From positions 5,270,001 through 5,334,000 of the forward strand of contig BSYQ01000002.1 in the NCBI GenBank assembly GCA_030272585.1: a DNA stretch of 64,000 bases, given 5' to 3'. How positions within the stretch are numbered: position 1 is the stretch's first letter; each line of letters begins with the position of its first letter. The DNA is from Bryopsis sp. KO-2023 (lineage: Eukaryota; Chlorophyta; Ulvophyceae; Bryopsidales; Bryopsidaceae). Shown piece after piece: positions 61,880 to 64,000 of the stretch. The translations under genes and the position numbers were made by a program. The notes below the pieces were generated by a model. That model was given only the letters and a program-made list of their open reading frames with translations. It had not been told where the DNA came from and searched no databases.

Positions 61880-63516
61880 GTGTAGAATATGAAAAAAGTA
61901 GATATATATAATATTCCGAAAATCAGATTAGCTCAGAAAAAAATACCCCTCGTAACTTTAAAGATGGTATAGAGTTTACTCACAACATGTAATGCCAGAA
62001 GGCAACGTAGACAGAAATTAAGACCCTACCATGTCACTTTAGGCACTTTCCCAACCCGTAGATGTCACGTTTGCATCTCATCTTCTCACTTCTCCTCCCT
62101 TCCAGTGGGAGAAATTTACCCGACATTATAAAATTTCGCGCATGTTCATGAAACACATGTTTGGATACCTTTCTCCAAGAGAAGAGTCAACACATAGATA
62201 ACATGACACTGGAAAGAGATTTTTATGGGGGGGGAAATCAGGTGGCTTTTTTCTTTTTCACAAAAGCTTAATCGCCCTCCAGCTCGAAAAGGATGAAACT
62301 CGAGTTGAGGAATAACACACGACGTTGATATTCTTCAAAGCTGTTGGTCCTCTATCCAACACAAGTCTATCTTCGAACACACGTCTGCTCTCTATATTCT
62401 ACCTTAAGGTTCCGGTAGAGATCGGTTTTAAATAGACATCATAGTTTTCATGTGGGTCCCTCCACACTCTTCGACGCCTTTTAAAAAATTCATTGTTTCT
62501 TCGCGGCTCCAACTATCCAACATCGTACGTTATCGTCTTACGATACCTTCGGATACTATTCCGTCGTTCCAGTTCTTTATTATTATTATTTTATGAGCCT
62601 CTTTTTTTCTTAACTTCGGGAACTACCTTGTACACGGTTACTGTTACAGCGCGCTACAGGTACACCCAACCCATTTTTTTTGTTCCCAAGCAACTCACAT
62701 AGACCTTGACACATCGAGATGCTTCAACTTGAGGCTAGCAAACTTTGGTAACACGTCGTACCGAACTCAGTCAAGGATGTGTTCGATACCTTGAACCATC
62801 ATAGCATAGAGTTCCTATGATCAGCCTTGCAAGATAGCAAAAAAAAGAAAATATCTCTTTTTTTAATTGAGCGTAGATCGGCTTTTGTCCACCGATTATC
62901 ATAAATATTGCATGAGGTTTGAGTTGAACAAGATGATTTATATATATATATAAGCAGCATGATGCGGCAAGTCTATAAAATGACATAGTTGATCCTAATC
63001 ATCCCTAATATACATGCGGTAGTAATACGTCTTCTTGGCGCCCCAAACTCTTAGGCCTGCGTGTGGTCAGTTCGCTCTGCATGACGATCGCTGAGGTGAA
63101 AAGTTTCTCAAAACTCTTGAAGACTTTTTCCTTTCCGAGGAAATGTGCTTGTTCCTCATCCGTAAATTTTTTTATCGTCAACATCTACCATAATTTTGGA
63201 TTAGCACAAGTATTGACATCACAAAGCGGAATCAACAAACATGCCAAAAGCTTGCTAAGTTGAAGAGGGTTCAAAAAAAAAGCGAGAAACCAAGTCCCAC
63301 CCGAATTGTCTGGAAACCACTATCCCTCAAAAACAAACCAAAACCCACTCATTGAAAGATAAACACTGGTCCCAAAGCTGGTAATCATTTCGGCCCACAC
63401 ATTCCCCTCCAACCCAAGTAAAGTATGCTGTCTTGATCTTAGTGCTTGCGCTGGGAACGATTCATTGGTCTCCTCTTGCTTGAGGATGTCGGGCTGGCAA
63501 GCAGTGGTGATAGAAT
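61880..63516. other. 1.6-kb AT-rich region, no resolved gene
   Basis: A (TA)n run lies at about 62938-62952, and short self-complementary ATCGTACGTTATCG occurs near 62522. No convincing exon. Confidence 0.35.
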
Positions 63517-63892
63517 TTATGCGGCCAATGAGGGAGCCGAAGTCTGTGGTGGTGGTGTGCCGGCAGACTCGTTGGTTGCAGTTGACTTCATGATCCTTGA
63601 CGTGGTTTTCTGAGTCGGCTCGAGTCCGAGCACCTGAAAGTAAAGTCCGCTACACGTGGCCATTTGGTCCTTGAGCTTTCCCGGCCATTGAATCGCATCC
63701 TTGTTTTTGCCGTAATTATCCATGCTCGTACTTGGGCACGCCGAGAAAGCGTTTTCCAACCACCATCTTCATAAATGACCGCTCCTTACATGTTAAAGTG
63801 GAAACTTCTCCGGAGAGGTCGTCCTTGATATCAATTGATATCTTTTCGTCAGAGTGGTGGAGTTCATTGTCGATTGTCTTGCACTTACGATT
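63517..63892 (-). pseudogene. Unknown gene fragment with one frame break
   Basis: The first frame (63716-63892) reads CKTIDNELHHSDEKISIDIK, DDLSGEVSTLTCKERSF and VVGKRFLGVPKYEHG, then TAA. From the same place a second frame (to 63517) reads DNYGKNKDAIQWPGKLKDQM, ATCSGLYFQVLGLEPTQK, then a Thr/Ser/Pro-rich tail. The handover is clean, so a one-base change near 63720 split a single coding region of about 120 codons. The upstream limit is set by TGA at 63893-63895, next to an AG. No family is recognised. Confidence 0.42.
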
Positions 63893-64000
63893 TCAGTCTA
63901 GTTGACAATAAAGCCCCCCTTGGTGGGATAAATCCGAGCAATCTCATTGCGATATCATCCAAGGAGCGGTCCTTACGTAGACCGTGCAACAACCTAGTAT

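Overview
This window is repeat-rich nuclear DNA of a eukaryote. Three things show this. There are spliceosomal GT-AG introns of about 58-200 bp, several with matching phases on both sides. There is a Ty3/gypsy chromovirus, a non-LTR retrotransposon, hAT and MITE-like DNA transposons and satellite DNA. There is also a split gene encoding LRR, armadillo and patatin segments, an architecture known from plant-type phospholipase A (PLA-I-like) proteins. That gene and the short introns fit an alga or another plant-like protist, but I cannot name the organism. The long intact transposon frames read through with the standard genetic code.

Layout. 1-4.1 kb: the 3' part of a chromovirus (integrase plus chromodomain), followed by an unusual coiled-coil/RING-like second ORF and a probable LTR/UTR; a damaged minus-strand gene abuts it. 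4.8-5.0 kb: an array of the palindrome TATCGTACGATA. 5-20 kb: a graveyard of decayed coding fragments (several coiled-coil proteins, some resembling LINE ORF1) with foldback repeats near 10 kb. 20-24 kb: extreme homopolymer and simple-sequence DNA. 24-33 kb: the most gene-like segment, with a three-exon thioredoxin-like gene, a five-exon orphan gene, a small membrane protein exon and further terminal exons. 33.8-40.7 kb: a 103-bp satellite array holding two identical 1,518-bp hAT elements. 42.4-45.5 kb: a 5'-truncated LINE with endonuclease and reverse transcriptase. 46-49.3 kb: the LRR-ARM-patatin locus, carrying a fragment of ribosomal protein eL6 inside an LRR and lacking the exon for the catalytic aspartate. 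49.7-52.3 kb: a 168/178-bp tandem repeat. 52.3-52.85 kb: a GC-rich block. 53-64 kb: AT-rich DNA with microsatellites, a TA-flanked MITE, one credible two-exon gene and several degraded coding fragments.

The window contains no operon-like or pathway-like set of genes. Mobile elements and satellite expansion dominate. Host genes are small, split, and in several cases disrupted by insertions or by one-base shifts, often in homopolymer runs. Those shifts could be real decay or sequencing error, so disabled calls in such runs are provisional.
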